Positions 23,843 to 38,596 of a DNA stretch of 64,000 nt are shown one piece after another (the first letter of the stretch is position 1; each line of letters begins with the position of its first letter). The DNA is from Rosellinia necatrix (taxonomy: Eukaryota > Ascomycota > Sordariomycetes > Xylariales > Xylariaceae): contig JAGYVD010000001.1 in assembly GCA_021209875.1 (NCBI GenBank), positions 5,146,001 to 5,210,000 of the forward strand, given 5' to 3'. The notes beneath the pieces were generated by a model. It saw only the letters and a list, made by a program, of their open reading frames with translations, ran no database searches and was not told the DNA's origin. A program made the translations under genes and the position numbers.

Positions 23843-26224
23843 ATGCGCTTCCTCATCATGCGCTTCCCTGTCATGCGCTTCCCTCCCACCAGCAGTCATT
23901 TGGCTGGGGCGAGTCGCGCATCTCCATCGCTCTCTTCATCGCTCTCTCGATATGCCTTCAGCACCGCTACGCGGCAGACCGCTCGCAGCCATGCCAAGAA
24001 CACCAAGCCCCCGCTGTCACAGCGGGCCGCGGCGCAACTCTCCATGCTCGACGACGACGACGGGGCGTCTCGCGACCGGCACCAGCGCTACGAGGCACGC
24101 AAGGCCTACGCATCGCTCCGGAAGGTGGCGCTTACCCAGTTCCAACACATGGTGAACAAGAACGAGTGGGCCGAGAAGAGCAGCCAATATGCCGCCCTCG
24201 GCGTCACGTCCAAGGTAGACTTCGATTGTGAGCTGAAGCTGTTCCGCAGCATCATCCACAAGGCCTGCGCCCTTGCCTGCGAGGGCGACACCGTCTCGCG
24301 GAAGCAGAACCCCCTCTTCTGGCAACTCCGCAATGCCTTCGTCGCCGACGACACCAAGGGCCTGGATGCCGAACTCAGGCACGCCTGGCACAGCTTTCTC
24401 ATGCGCTCCAAATTCCCCAAGAACATCCTCGCCACCCACGAGAAGATCGCCGACCTGCGCTTCCCCCACGAGTGGTTTCCCGCCACCCGCGCTCTCCAAC
24501 GCACCGTCCACCTCCACGTCGGCCCAACCAATTCCGGCAAGACGTACACTGCCCTGAAGGCACTCGAGAACGCCAAGACCGGCATCTATGCAGGGCCCCT
24601 TCGCCTGCTGGCGCACGAGGTCTACACCAGATTTCAGGCCAAAGGCAAGCCCTGTGCTTTGATAACGGGCGAAGAGCAGCGCATCCCCAAAGACATCGAT
24701 GTCTACTTCAAGAGCTGTACTGTCGAGATGGCGCCGCTCAACTCCATCGTGGATGTCGCGGTGATCGACGAGATTCAGATGATAGGCGACACTGAAAGAG
24801 GCTGGGCCTGGACCCACGCGTTCCTGGGCATCCAAGCCCACGATCTCCATCTATGCGGAGAGGAACGTGCGGTCGAGCTGATCCAGTCTCTTTGCGCTAC
24901 CGTGGGCGACAAATGTATAGTGCATCGCTATGAGCGCCTTAGCGGACTGGAAACGATGCACGAGAGCTTGGGCAGCCTCAAGAACCTTCAGAAAGGCGAT
25001 GCCGTTATTTCCTTCAGCCGTGTCGGCATACATTCTCTGAAGAATGAAATAGAGACCGCGACGGGCAGACGTTGCGCCATCGTTTACGGATCTCTACCAC
25101 CGGAAACGCGTGCGCAGCAGGCGGCCCTGTTCAATGAGCCCGATAACGAATACGACTTCCTCGTGGCCAGTGATGCGATCGGCATGGGCCTCAATCTCGA
25201 AATTAGGCGTGTCATCTTCGAGGCCACGCACAAGCGCGATAAGAATGGCTTCCGGCCAATGGGTATCTCCGAGTTGAAGCAGATCGGTGGTCGAGCGGGT
25301 CGCTATAGGACGGTTAACCACGCCATCGGAACGGCCACCCCGGATGGCGAGCGTCGCGAGCCAGAGGCTAGAGGCCCGGGCCTTGTGACAGCCATTGAGG
25401 ATGACGATCTGGCCGCTGTCATTTCGGCATTCAAAACCGAGCCGAAGCCTATGAACACGGCCGGTATCCAGCCGCCCGTGGCTGCTATCGAGCGTCTGTC
25501 GACCTATTTCCCCCCCCCAACACCCCACTCAGCTTCATCATCGTACGCTTACGCGATATAGCGAAGCTGTCGTCGAGATTCCATCTGTGTGGTCTCAAGG
25601 ACATGCTCACCGTCGCAGACCTAATCCAGCCGTTCCCCATGTCGATTTACGACCGCTGCGTGTTCCTGAATGCACCGGTTGCGCTGAGAGACCCCTATGG
25701 CGCAGAAACCCTCCAGGTTTTCGCAAGATGTGTTTCCAGGATGGAAGGGGGCGACTTGCTTGATATACCTGAAATTAATTTGGATCTACTTAGCGCTAAG
25801 GTAGGGGGTCCGGGGCACACGTGGGGGGGAACACCTGCGGCTCCTAGAAAGCCTCCACAAGTCCATTACATTGTATCTCTGGCTATCATATCGATTTTCT
25901 GGTGTCTTCACCAGCCAGGGTCTGGCCTTTCATGTCAAGGAACGTGTCGAAACTAAAATCAACGAGCTTCTTTCCGGCATCAGTCAGTCGGAGGCAAATA
26001 GGAGAAAGAGGCTAGCGGCCATGCGCAGGGAGTCGGCTCAAAATATGGCTTCGCCGGGACGGCTGCTGAGAGAGACAATCGCGCAGGAGGAGCCCAAACC
26101 CGGACACGAGCGTGTAGGAAAATGGGACGAGGAAGAGCGTCAACAACCCTTGTTCGACGATCCAACCCAACTCGAGAACATCACTCGGCTCGAACCGAGA
26201 CCTGGCAAACAGGCAAAACGCTGA
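23843..26224 (+). CDS. SUV3: SUV3-like mitochondrial ATP-dependent RNA helicase, frameshifted as sequenced
   Basis: SUV3 unwinds RNA in the mitochondrial degradosome alongside an exoribonuclease. An Arg/Ser-rich targeting peptide (about 1-50) leads into the Walker A motif GPTNSGKT (227-234), DEIQ (309-312) and the QIGGRAGR motif (480-487), all diagnostic. The reading frame breaks twice, each time in a homopolymer: a C9 run at 25510-25518, after which conserved sequence (RLRDIAKL, FHLCGLKD, TVADLIQPF) continues in another frame, and a G7 run at 25823-25829, after which EHLRLLESLHKS and YLWLSYRFSGVF continue in a third. As written the first frame ends at 25561 with a short nonsense tail. Everything between the breaks is conserved, so length errors in the assembly are likelier than gene death. 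The start ATG lies in a small ATGCGCTTCC tandem repeat. Confidence 0.88.
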
Positions 26225-27230
26225 GCCTGCGGCTCACCGGCACGTATATTGTATCATTATCTTTAGCATGGGCGGCGTTGGGTTTACGACTAATTCACGA
26301 TGTACGCTGTATAAAACGAGGCTCTCTCCGCGGTATGGAAGTCCCCATGCAACTGACCGCACTGACAGGATGATCCGCACATTGATGTATCCGGGTTGGG
26401 TTGCGCGTACTTACTCATGTATAATAACCTCCAAGCTACGGTGCTTCCCGTATCGCACATATATGTGGATTGTTCTTGTCACTGTATCTCTACCAGTTGT
26501 GTTTTGGTTGTGTGCCATCTAGCCTGGCGCTTCCCTGACCCCTATTACTACTGTACCGCAGTCTGCAGAGCGACTGGCCGCTGGCCGCATAGTGCTGGCT
26601 GCGTAGTGCCGTCCTTCGCGGCCTCGCGCCTCCCCACCACGTGCCCATGTCGGCATGGAAATTGGCCAACCTTCTGTCGGCTGTTTCACGTCTGCGGCAA
26701 AATCGCAGCAAGTCGTAGCAAGTCGCAGCAAGCCGCAGCGAGTTGGCACTGTACCATCGCAGCTTCAGGGGGCAAGAGGCACCGACCATTCACGGCATGG
26801 TAGCCACCTCTCTAGCCAACCACATAGCCAAGCACAGGATCGAAGGGCATCGCGGAGCACACGTGTAGCGCGTGTCCCCCACTCGACCCTCGCCGTTTAT
26901 CCTGGGTGGCATCCGGAATAGGCTCATGGCGAATGCCTCAACCTGAATGGCAAACTATTTCCAACGAATAAATTGTATTTCTTACCTGCATGCTCATGCT
27001 AGAACCACTCTCTCCTATCCACCGATACTCCCCTTCCCTTTACGCTGTCCTATTAGACCTGGCGGATGTCGATAGACTTACCCGCGACCCGGCGACGCTC
27101 TACCGTCCAGTTCTCCGACCCCCTAACCTCCATTATGGACGACGAGAGCGGTAACCAGGCTGCTTCGTATAGTGAAGGGCCGTTGCAGTGGAGAGCCGGC
27201 GATCGATAGCCACCTCGCAGCGTCTCTGCT
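26225..27230. other. gene-free spacer with short tandem repeats
   Basis: No gene is supported. It separates SUV3 from the next plus-strand gene and holds the 10-bp tandem repeat listed separately, plus an imperfect CTGGCCGC/GTGCTGGC duplication near 26573-26610. Confidence 0.4.
26701..26740. repeat. 10-bp tandem repeat, four copies
   Basis: Four consecutive 10-bp units of the type AGTCGCAGCA, each with at most a few changes, occupy exactly 40 bp. This is a minor minisatellite with no evident function. Confidence 0.7.
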
Positions 27231-29248
27231 ATGGACGGCCCGAGCAGTAGACTCCCGTCTACTTCTCTTCCTTCCAGTGCCGGCCCTAACTCAGCCATGT
27301 CGTCCTTCGCGCTCACACACCACCGGAGCACCGGGGCGCTCTTCTCCAGTGTGGCGTCGACCTCCGCTGCCGTCATAGACCCACCGCGGCCCGCGAAAGA
27401 AGGCTACGAATGGGTATGGTTTCCGGCAGGTTACTGGGCGGAGCGCGAGATAGTCGAGGTGCCTACAAAGGAGTCGCTGAGGATTTTTAGGCATCGCAAG
27501 CGTTCCGGAAAGTCCAACTCAGAATCCCCTAGTCGCTCACCCGCAACTATCCTTGCAGCTACTCCTCATAGCGAGAGGGTGGATAAGCTGCAGAATAATT
27601 CATCAAGGTCACGGTCTGTTTCCCGCACCGTCAGAGGTAGTGAAAGTGCTGGGTCGCCCTTCTCCCTTAACCACACGGCGGATGCTCCCCTTCACAGCCC
27701 ATATTTGACCGAAGAAGCACACGTACAATCACTCCAGTGGCCTTCGGTAGACACAGCGCCTAGGACAAATAGCATAAGCGGGAACTCAATGCTTAGAACG
27801 AGAGCCGCTCCTTCCCCTACACCGTTACACATCTCAAGCGCTAAGGATGAAGTAGAACTAGGGGTACGTGACCCATCTCCTTTGAGTGTCCGATCTATCA
27901 ATGGCACTCCATCTGGTATTGTCAATACCGAACCAGCAGCTTTAATAGTTACTCGTACCCCAGGGGTGGAACCTAAAACGTCCTTGATCAACCGATGGGT
28001 GCTCCTAGGGCACAGGCAGGTAGGTAGAATACGTACATCATACCTCCGAAACGAAAAATGGCATGGTTAGAGATGTACAATACAGGACTAATGAGAAAGA
28101 ATAGAGGCGAAAGATTCCTCACGCTTCGGGTGATCACGATACAATCGGAGACACAGCCTTTCCACAACCTGGTCTTCAAGTCTCGGCAACAAACCCGTTG
28201 AGAAACGGATCGCCCGTAGACGATAAGAGGCGGATGTCGCTCAAAAAGCGTGCTATAAACCTGTTTAAAAAGTCTCGCCAGCTTCGTAAGCTTTCAAGCT
28301 CATCTGGAGCAAGTGAACCGAGTTCTCTTCATGGTTCTGTCCGTGGTCAGTCTCCGACCCCTACCCTCACTCCCGAAGGGGAAAGAATCCGTCGTAAGTT
28401 CGCCCTCTACCCCTATCTTAACTATAATTTGGGGGACAGATAGCCTGAAGAATACACGGGCTATTCGTCGGTACGTTTAGCCTATTCCCACTGACATGGA
28501 CATAGCCATGGCGAAGGCTTGGGATTCTGAATATCCTGGCGGTGTAAGTAATCTAACAACTCGACCTATATCCATAAATCACATCCGACTAGTCGTCGTG
28601 GTATAGTCTTGCTGAACGGCTCACTAGAAAGCCGTCCGAATACATACTCCTCGCATCACTCGGAAACACACAGATCAACCTCCACGCTCCTTCTTTTCCG
28701 ACCTTATTCCTCCTTCCACAATTCCCCTTTCACGGCAAAAGGGGCTATCAAATCTCAAGAAGACGACCCTCTCCAAGTCCTATACACCAGGCGACTCCAG
28801 CGCCTCGGTACCTCCTCGTCACCCGGATATCCTCCGCAACAGGCGTTATTACAGTGATATTGGCTTCTCCAAGATCAGGGACAACAAGAAACAGACACCG
28901 AGGGGCGAGCGTATATTGAAATTGGTAGCGGATAGTGGCTCCGGAAGGATAAAGACGGCCGCTGCCCCCAAAGAATGGTGGGAGGTGGAGATGCCGGCAT
29001 CCTTCGCGATGACGAGCCAGCGCCCTTTCAAATTTGACCTGCCGGAACACCTCCCCACGAGCCCCATGTGCCCTGCCAACAAACGGCATCCGTCCGGCGG
29101 TACCGGCATCTGCGTCTACCACGGGCGTGCCAAGAGCATCCGCCGGATCGCGGCGATGTCTAGCGAGACTTGGCAGGATGAGGAGGGCAGGCGCGAATAC
29201 GGAGAGTATGGCGATGACCGGGAATTTGGGACCGAGTTTTGGAGGTGA
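27231..29248 (+). CDS. conserved fungal protein of unknown function, four exons
   Basis: Exons 27231-28019, 28105-28393, 28506-28543 and 28628-29248 give 578 residues in one frame. Introns are 85, 112 and 84 bp; the donors are GTAGGT, GTAAGT and GTAAGT, and branch-like ACTAAT, CTGAC and CTGAAC lie shortly before the acceptors. Residues 58-73 carry GYEWVWFPAGYWAERE, and the C-terminus has EWWEV (488-492) and a Cys/His-containing block PMCPAN...CVYHGR (about 507-529). I recall this end-block pairing from uncharacterised filamentous-fungal proteins. The middle is Ser/Pro-rich and probably disordered, with a basic patch KKRAINLFKKSR. The third exon is only 38 bp and its boundaries are the least certain. 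No membrane segment, signal peptide or enzyme motif is visible. Confidence 0.7.
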
Positions 29249-29827
29249 GAAAACATCCTCCGGGTTCGCGTGAGACCCGGAGAGGGGAGAGGGGTCCGGG
29301 GTTCGGGGTCCGGAGCACGCGGGACGGACAGGAATAAGGCCGCAGAGCTGAGCAGAGACTTTCTGTTTTAAAACAAGAATGAATATCGCTGCGAAAGGAA
29401 GAGGTCAAATGGCATGACGAAGAGGATAGGTTAAGCTAAGCTTAAAATCACAATTCCATCATCCTATACTATCCGTGTACTGGCATCACACGCGCCTTAC
29501 TTAATATGCTGTCCAAAACCGAAGGATAAAAAAAAAAAGGGAGTCCAAACGTAAATGTGGGAAATAAATGCTATAATGCTATATAGGCGGGCTTCATTGG
29601 TTATTTACGAGGGGGATGGGGGGTGGGGGAAGGGGATCACGGTTCTAATTATACAATATCTTTCATGGTGAGCAGCCAGTAAACACTAACAAACACGCAC
29701 CCTCCCCTAAGCGCGCACCCGAAACACGCGCACAAGCGCGGCATACCATGTCGCTTTCCTCGCTCCTTTCTATTCGTCACGGGGCATCCCCAAAGCTAAA
29801 TAAGAAATAATTCCAACTAGGAACTGG

Positions 29828-29858
<31 letters not shown>

Positions 29859-29976
29859 CTACTACCTCCGTCCCGAATCCTGTACCGTCATCTGGCCCCT
29901 CGCGCCGGTTGAAAAATCGAAGGGCCGTGCCTCATACACCCGGTCGCCCGGTCACCCTTTCGAGGGCCACTCTACT
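29249..29976. other. convergent 3' spacer with CT microsatellite
   Basis: This region lies between two genes whose 3' ends face each other. It contains a run of about 14 CT units at 29828-29855 and short poly-A/G tracts near 29530. No gene is seen. Confidence 0.45.
29828..29855. repeat. (CT)n microsatellite
   Basis: An uninterrupted dinucleotide repeat of about 14 units in the convergent spacer. Confidence 0.9.
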
Positions 29977-30773
29977 CTACTCGTCCGACTGGATCTTGTG
30001 GTCGCCTTTGATGGCCTCGGCGTAGGTGGGCGGGGCGTGTTCGCCGTCGCCGCCGTCGCTGCCGCCCGCCTCGTCATGGTGCGCGGAGGAGGACGAGGGG
30101 GCGCCGGCGCCATCGTTGCTGGTATTGTTGTTCGCCGAGGCCGTGCCGTAGTTCACCTGCCGGCCCGGCTTCGGCTGGGGCTGCGCGTTGGGCTGCGCGT
30201 GGGCGTGGGCGTGCGGGTGCGGGTGCGGGTGCGGTGCCTGCACGAAGACGTAGGCTACGCGCCCGCCCCCGGGCCCGTGGCCGCTCTCGTAGTCCTGCGA
30301 CACGCGCTCGTAGTAGTCCTCGTCCGGGAACTTGGCGATTATGTACCAGGCGTGAAGGAGGCCGGGGATCTAAGGCGGAGGGGGAGGGGTGGTGCCGGTT
30401 GTTAGTGGGTTTGGCCGGCTAGTGGTCGTGGGACGGGAGGAAGGTATGCGATCACATACATAGCCTAGGATACAGAGCAGGATGTTGATGAGAGAGTCGG
30501 CGGAGCAGAGGCCGCGCTTGACCCAGACTAGAGAGACGGACGGTCGTTAGCTTTGCGGTGTCCCGTAGATATTCTATATGATGTGCGAACCCGTCGCAGC
30601 GCTCGCTGGTATCTAGAGCCACGTGCGAAATAATGGGGGAGCGAGTGAGACAGCGAGCGATGCGATAGGTTGACTTGTTTTCCGGCGCGTGTCTGGAGGG
30701 GGCACAATGACGTACCGGCTAGAGGTGGGAACAAGATGGCCAACACGCCGAGGAATATATCCGAGCCACACAT
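29977..30773 (-). CDS. Pmp3/UPF0057-family membrane protein with long hydrophilic tail
   Basis: Exons 30773-30716, 30527-30460 and 30369-29977 (introns 188 and 90 bp, donors GTACGT and GTATGT) give 172 residues. Residues 4-55 are a Pmp3 core: two membrane helices (SDIFLGVLAILFPPLAVWV and LINILLCILGYIPGLLHAWYII) flanking the family's cysteine-containing loop (KRGLCSAD). Yeast Pmp3 has 55 residues and modulates plasma-membrane potential and ion tolerance. Here a ~115-residue tail follows, with a His-Pro/His-Ala/Gln-Pro repeat (88-110), a disordered Ser/Gly-rich segment and a terminal PPTY motif (155-158) of the PPxY type that WW-domain ubiquitin ligases of the Rsp5 group bind. The splice phases join exactly and restore the conserved core, so the model is firm. 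Only the last exon shows up as an intact long frame. Confidence 0.88.
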
Positions 30774-30808
30774 ATTGAGGATGGATTCGGGGCTTGTATC
30801 GTATCGTG

Positions 30809-30837
30809 TCGTTTCGTTTCGTTTCGTTTCGTTTCGT
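30809..30837. repeat. pentanucleotide CGTTT repeat in the Pmp3-family leader
   Basis: About six CGTTT units lie 36-64 bp upstream of the ATG at 30773. The transcript leader would therefore read CGAAA repeats. It could affect transcription start choice or translation. Confidence 0.7.
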
Positions 30838-31453
30838 ATTCGGGTCTTCTCTTCGAAGGCGGTCGTGGCGTGCCAGAAGTGTAATGGGACTAATAAGTAG
30901 CAGATGTAGTGTAGTTCGGTCTGAGAGGTTCGTCCAGGCTTTGGAGCGGAACGGTCGACGGGGTTGTTGGTTGCCGCAATGACGGAGCAGTGGATCATGC
31001 CACTACGGGCGGCCATTGGAGGGGGGGCAGATCGCTTTTTAGGCAGGCGTTTGAACCTCCGCAGCGCGGTTGCGTAATGCCTGCAGTAACAGTTCTTGGC
31101 ATTCCACTAGTTACCTAACTTACCTGCCTCCAGCACAAGTAACTGCATATGCACAAACAAGTCCCGCGCTAAAAGTCTCTAATCTGTTCAGGTTAGAACC
31201 ATTTTGCCCCATGTAAGGAAGGTTATGCGTTTATTGATTTATCACTTATCGCGTCGGAATTTCGAGATCCTATGCCAGACAACTAGGTACCTTACCTAGC
31301 CTACCTCTCCCCCATCTTCTCCCCATAACGGTCTTATCACAAGCAAGTGGCTAGGTACCTTATGTTCGTTACACGTACAGATGCGCACACTTGTGGTTTG
31401 ACCCGTACTCTATACAGCAAAGCTACGCCGAGCGTGGCTCCCCTTAGCCCATC
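30838..31453. promoter_or_regulatory. divergent promoter region between Pmp3-family gene and PRP22
   Basis: No gene is supported. CCTAGGTA/GGTACC-type motifs cluster at about 31112-31122, 31284-31306 and 31349-31359, the last about 95 bp before the PRP22 start. Confidence 0.4.
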
Positions 31454-35227
<3,774 letters not shown>

Positions 35228-36394
35228 AACCCCAGAAACGTTCTGGTGGCTGCCGGAGCATGAGCTGTGTATTAATACCAACTGGAATACTATAGATGGT
35301 GCACGACTAGCCGAAGAATCGAAACACATTGCCACCTAGCATCGAATAATATCTGAAATCCTTACCGCTCGACATTGATGCAATGTGCGCCGGCAAGGTT
35401 CCATGCCCGTTCTACGTCACGGGATGGTGGAATACAAATAGCGATATGGTTTTGCTTACGTATGATACCATATAGAACGTTACCCAGGTCCTGACCATCG
35501 ATATATCCCCAGCTTCAAATTATACTATGTAGGCATTATAACCTTGTATTTACAACAAAATCATTCATGGTTATTCTTTAGGGTATCCCTGTGACTTCTA
35601 CCTTGTTATACCAAAGTGGAAGCGCGACATATGTAATCGTGCCCATGTCGATATAAAGAGGTCATCAAGCTGAATTCTCTAGTCAGGAGACTCCTCCCAC
35701 TCGTGTGTATGTACTGCCACTTCAGTTTCTGTATGTAAATCGTCCTCCGTCATTGAACATGATCAACAGTACCCTCGGAGCTTCAGTTGTTGGATGTGCA
35801 AGCGTTGACCTTGTCTCAAACGGTCCTGCAGCAGACACCAAGCTGTTTGCCCCCATAATCGATATCTATAGATCGAGAGAAACAGCGCATATCCCTTTAG
35901 CTATTCCCAATATAATTTCTAACAAAAAAAAAAAAATCAGGTATTCGGCTATCACAAACAATAGATCTCAGAGCCATCTAAGCCGCTTCATAAAGTAGCG
36001 GGAATATCGGTGCTAGAAAATCGGTCAACTGCCGAACACATCATCTTCAAACGGACCAAGCATCTATCTATTTGTTGCAGATTATCTGTCGCAGAGGTTT
36101 CTAGTTAAATAATACGCAGGCTGCTGTTCCCCTCCATCGTCGAGTTGGACATGGAATACTATTTATTATCCTCAGAATCATATAACAATATCGAAAGCAA
36201 AGCCATGTCCAAAAGCGATGTTGCTCACGGGCTTTCAGTTGTAGCTTCCTAATACTTGGCCTATCTCGAGATAGCTAGATAAAGATCTCGTACGCGAAAA
36301 CGAGGAAGCTGCCCAGCCCGGTATGAGCCTAACGTTCTAGATAAAAGAGGATATCAGGGAGAGACCAAAAATCACATGCGCGGCACGCCGCCCG
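35228..36394. other. gene-free convergent spacer
   Basis: This lies between the 3' ends of PRP22 and the JmjC gene. The frames at 35705-35998 and nearby have weak starts, an A12 run near 35925 and no conserved motif. I see no RNA gene or repeat pair. Confidence 0.45.
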
Positions 36395-38222
36395 TCAATT
36401 CCACCAGAAACTAACACTGAAGCTCACGCTGAGGCCTCTGACGTAATGCCACCAGCCGATGGGTATGTATAGGGCATCGCCGGGCCCGAGAATACAGTCG
36501 ACAAAGGGGATGGCCGCGAACGCGTCTCGGTCTCGGCTTCCTGTCCCTCCTCCTTCTTCTTCCACCTCGTCGCCGTTGTCGTCATGGTCCTCTTCGGGTC
36601 TCCGATCCCAGCCCTCCAGCACGCCGACGTCGAGCCGGCTCGTGTTGCCCATCTCGACGCCGTTCTCGCGGCCGCGGGCGGCGAGCCGCGCCGTCTCGCG
36701 CGGCGCGTACAGCCGCACGTACTTGCGCCCGACGACCTGCGCCAGCACGTTGTGGTAAGGGTCGTGGTGCAACGGCGAGATGGTCCCCGGGGGCCCGAAC
36801 CACGCGTTGAGCAGCGGCTCGTCCAGCTCTGGCTGGTCGACGCGTGGGTCGGTTGGGTGCGGCGGCGGCGAGGTGTAGCAGTAGTCTGGGACGAGGATGT
36901 CGCCACGCAAGCCGGGGAGCTGTACGAAGAGCTGGTGCTGCGCCAGGTAGGCTGTCTTTGGCTTCTGCTTCTGCTTCTGCGGTGAGGTGTCGTCTTCTCC
37001 TCCTCCTCCTCCTTCTTCTTCTTCTTCTTCTTCTTCTTCTTCTTCTTCTTCTTCTTCTTCTTCTTCTTCTTCTTCTTCTTCTTCTTCTTCTTCTTCTGTC
37101 GTGTTCTTGCTCCTTCGACACCAGGGTTTCGCTACTTTCGTTTCTGTCGTCGCTGTCGCTTCTGCTGTTACCGTCAATGTGCTCGCGCAGGAATTCACCG
37201 AATGTGATGAGCCGCTGCCCCCATCCTTCGTCTACGTAGCTACGGCCGATCTCCACGGGTACGAGACGTCGGCCGTCCAAGGTCTGAGATAGGAGATATG
37301 AGGGCTGATTCCATGGGCGTGTGCTCAGGGCCGGCCACTCACGAAGAGCATTACAAATGATAAGAGGTTCGGGCCCGAGTTTGAGGTCTGGGGGGTGGTC
37401 CATATATGTTTGAAACTCTTCAATAGATGGGGCCTCGACCTTTCGTATAGGATGCATTACCGGGGGTGCGAAGGGCTCATAATTTGAAAACGTGTGATCT
37501 GTTATGGGAGCGCTGCTTATGTTCGATGAGCCATGGTCCCCCGTGAGCTTTGCCCGCTTTGCTGGTCGATCACCACTGGCGATGAAGTCGCGGTTGATAT
37601 CCCGGCCGTCGCGTTCTGCTAACCAGATGCAACGGAGGAGATGCAAGGCCCTGTCGATCCATCCTCTTCCCCTCCGCTCGCCCGCAGCTCCGGCCAGAAT
37701 TAGAGCGAGATCCAGCGTTTTTACGAGCTCATCTAAGGAGCCATGCGCATGCCCACCAGCGGGGGTCCCGTTGGAGGAGACACCGTCCAACCCATACGTG
37801 GCAGCGTAGGGTGACTCGAGAAAAAGGAGGCAGAACTTCAGTATCCGGGCATCCGTATACAACTGCCTCCAGCACGCCGGGAGGTCCTTGAAGAGGTAGG
37901 CGTAGAATTTCGAATAAGCGATGGACGCAATGTCCTCTAATCGCTTGAGCGCCAGGTCGTATCTCCGCAGTGAACCTGACTCCCTGTCATCCACGGCCGT
38001 AGGAGCGGTGGTAGCGTTCCCCGTGGTATCCCCATACAGACCATGTGCTATGCTGGCCTGACGCGAGAGCAAGTCGACCAGGGCTGGGCCACAGCCGGCG
38101 ATAGCGGTGACCTGGCCATGGTCTTCTTTGGTGGCGAGTGCTTCAGCACACTCGGCATGGATTGTTGATGCGGCCTCTGTGCAGTGTTTTAAGAGCTGAG
38201 CGATGAGCACTGAAGCTGTCAT
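36395..38222 (-). CDS. JmjC-domain protein (KDM8/JMJD5-like), interrupted by a GAA repeat
   Basis: JmjC proteins are Fe(II)/2-oxoglutarate oxygenases acting on histones or other proteins. The N-terminal frame runs from the ATG at 38222 through a helical region and the conserved lead-in (EPLIICNALREWPALS, SYVDEGWGQRLITFGEFLREHID). The catalytic half lies in another frame: YLAQHQLFVQLPGLRGDI, VPDYCY, the metal triad H412-x-D414 in PLHHDPYHN, and the distal H519 in GWWHYVRGLSVSFSVSFWWN. Between them sits an 86-bp GAA/TTC repeat. A GT-AG intron (37171 down to 36952, 220 bp, holding the repeat) joins HID directly to AYLAQH in frame and gives 535 residues. The alternative is a repeat-length frameshift. 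The donor GTAACA is not the consensus, so the intron is inference. Confidence 0.85.
37012..37097. repeat. (TTC)n trinucleotide repeat, about 28 units
   Basis: An uninterrupted TTC run (GAA on the sense strand of the JmjC gene), preceded by about five TCC units from 36998. If translated it would give poly-Arg or poly-Glu depending on frame; the frames on its two sides do not match. Confidence 0.95.
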
Positions 38223-38488
38223 CGAGGGGAGGCATTACTTGTTGATTTGCTGCTATTTAGTGGCTCGCCATTGTAGCGATAGATGGAACTGGTGAAGATG
38301 GAAGATGCTTCCCTCCAGGGCTGTGTTTGTATTCCGACCTGTGGGGTTAGTTACTGATAGCTGTGGATTGACGAAGAGCCTACCTAGGTGCCTACATAGG
38401 TACCTATATAGGTACCTACGTAGGTACCCACCTAGGCAGTGTTGAAGTTTAAATTACTTGCATAATCCCACCTGTCTATAGTTAGTAC
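38223..38488. promoter_or_regulatory. JmjC gene promoter with dense GGTACCTA motif cluster
   Basis: At 38381-38439 five or six overlapping CCTAGGTA/GGTACCTA units occur in tandem, about 160-215 bp upstream of the JmjC start. This is the densest cluster of that motif in the window. The right edge abuts the 21.7-kb island. Confidence 0.45.
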
Positions 38489-38596
38489 TGTAGGGTGGTC
38501 CGTGCACATGGGACCCTAAACTATTCCACTTTTCACCCTAGCTTAGGAAATAGCTCTACAACGAATATAACATTATTTTTTATTTTAAACCTAATA
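38489..38596 (+). repeat. left 108-bp terminal direct repeat
   Basis: Its outer half keeps G and C bases (TGTAGGGTGGTCC, GGGACCC) that the right copy has lost. Its inner half is mutated C-to-T. Confidence 0.8.

Noticed and set aside
24017..24850. 277-codon minus-strand frame opposite SUV3
   Set aside because: It is antisense to conserved helicase motifs and has no recognisable domain.
36395..37198. Poly-glutamate and poly-arginine proteins at the TTC repeat as separate genes
   Set aside because: Each is a frame reading of the same microsatellite; the flanking halves belong to one JmjC protein.
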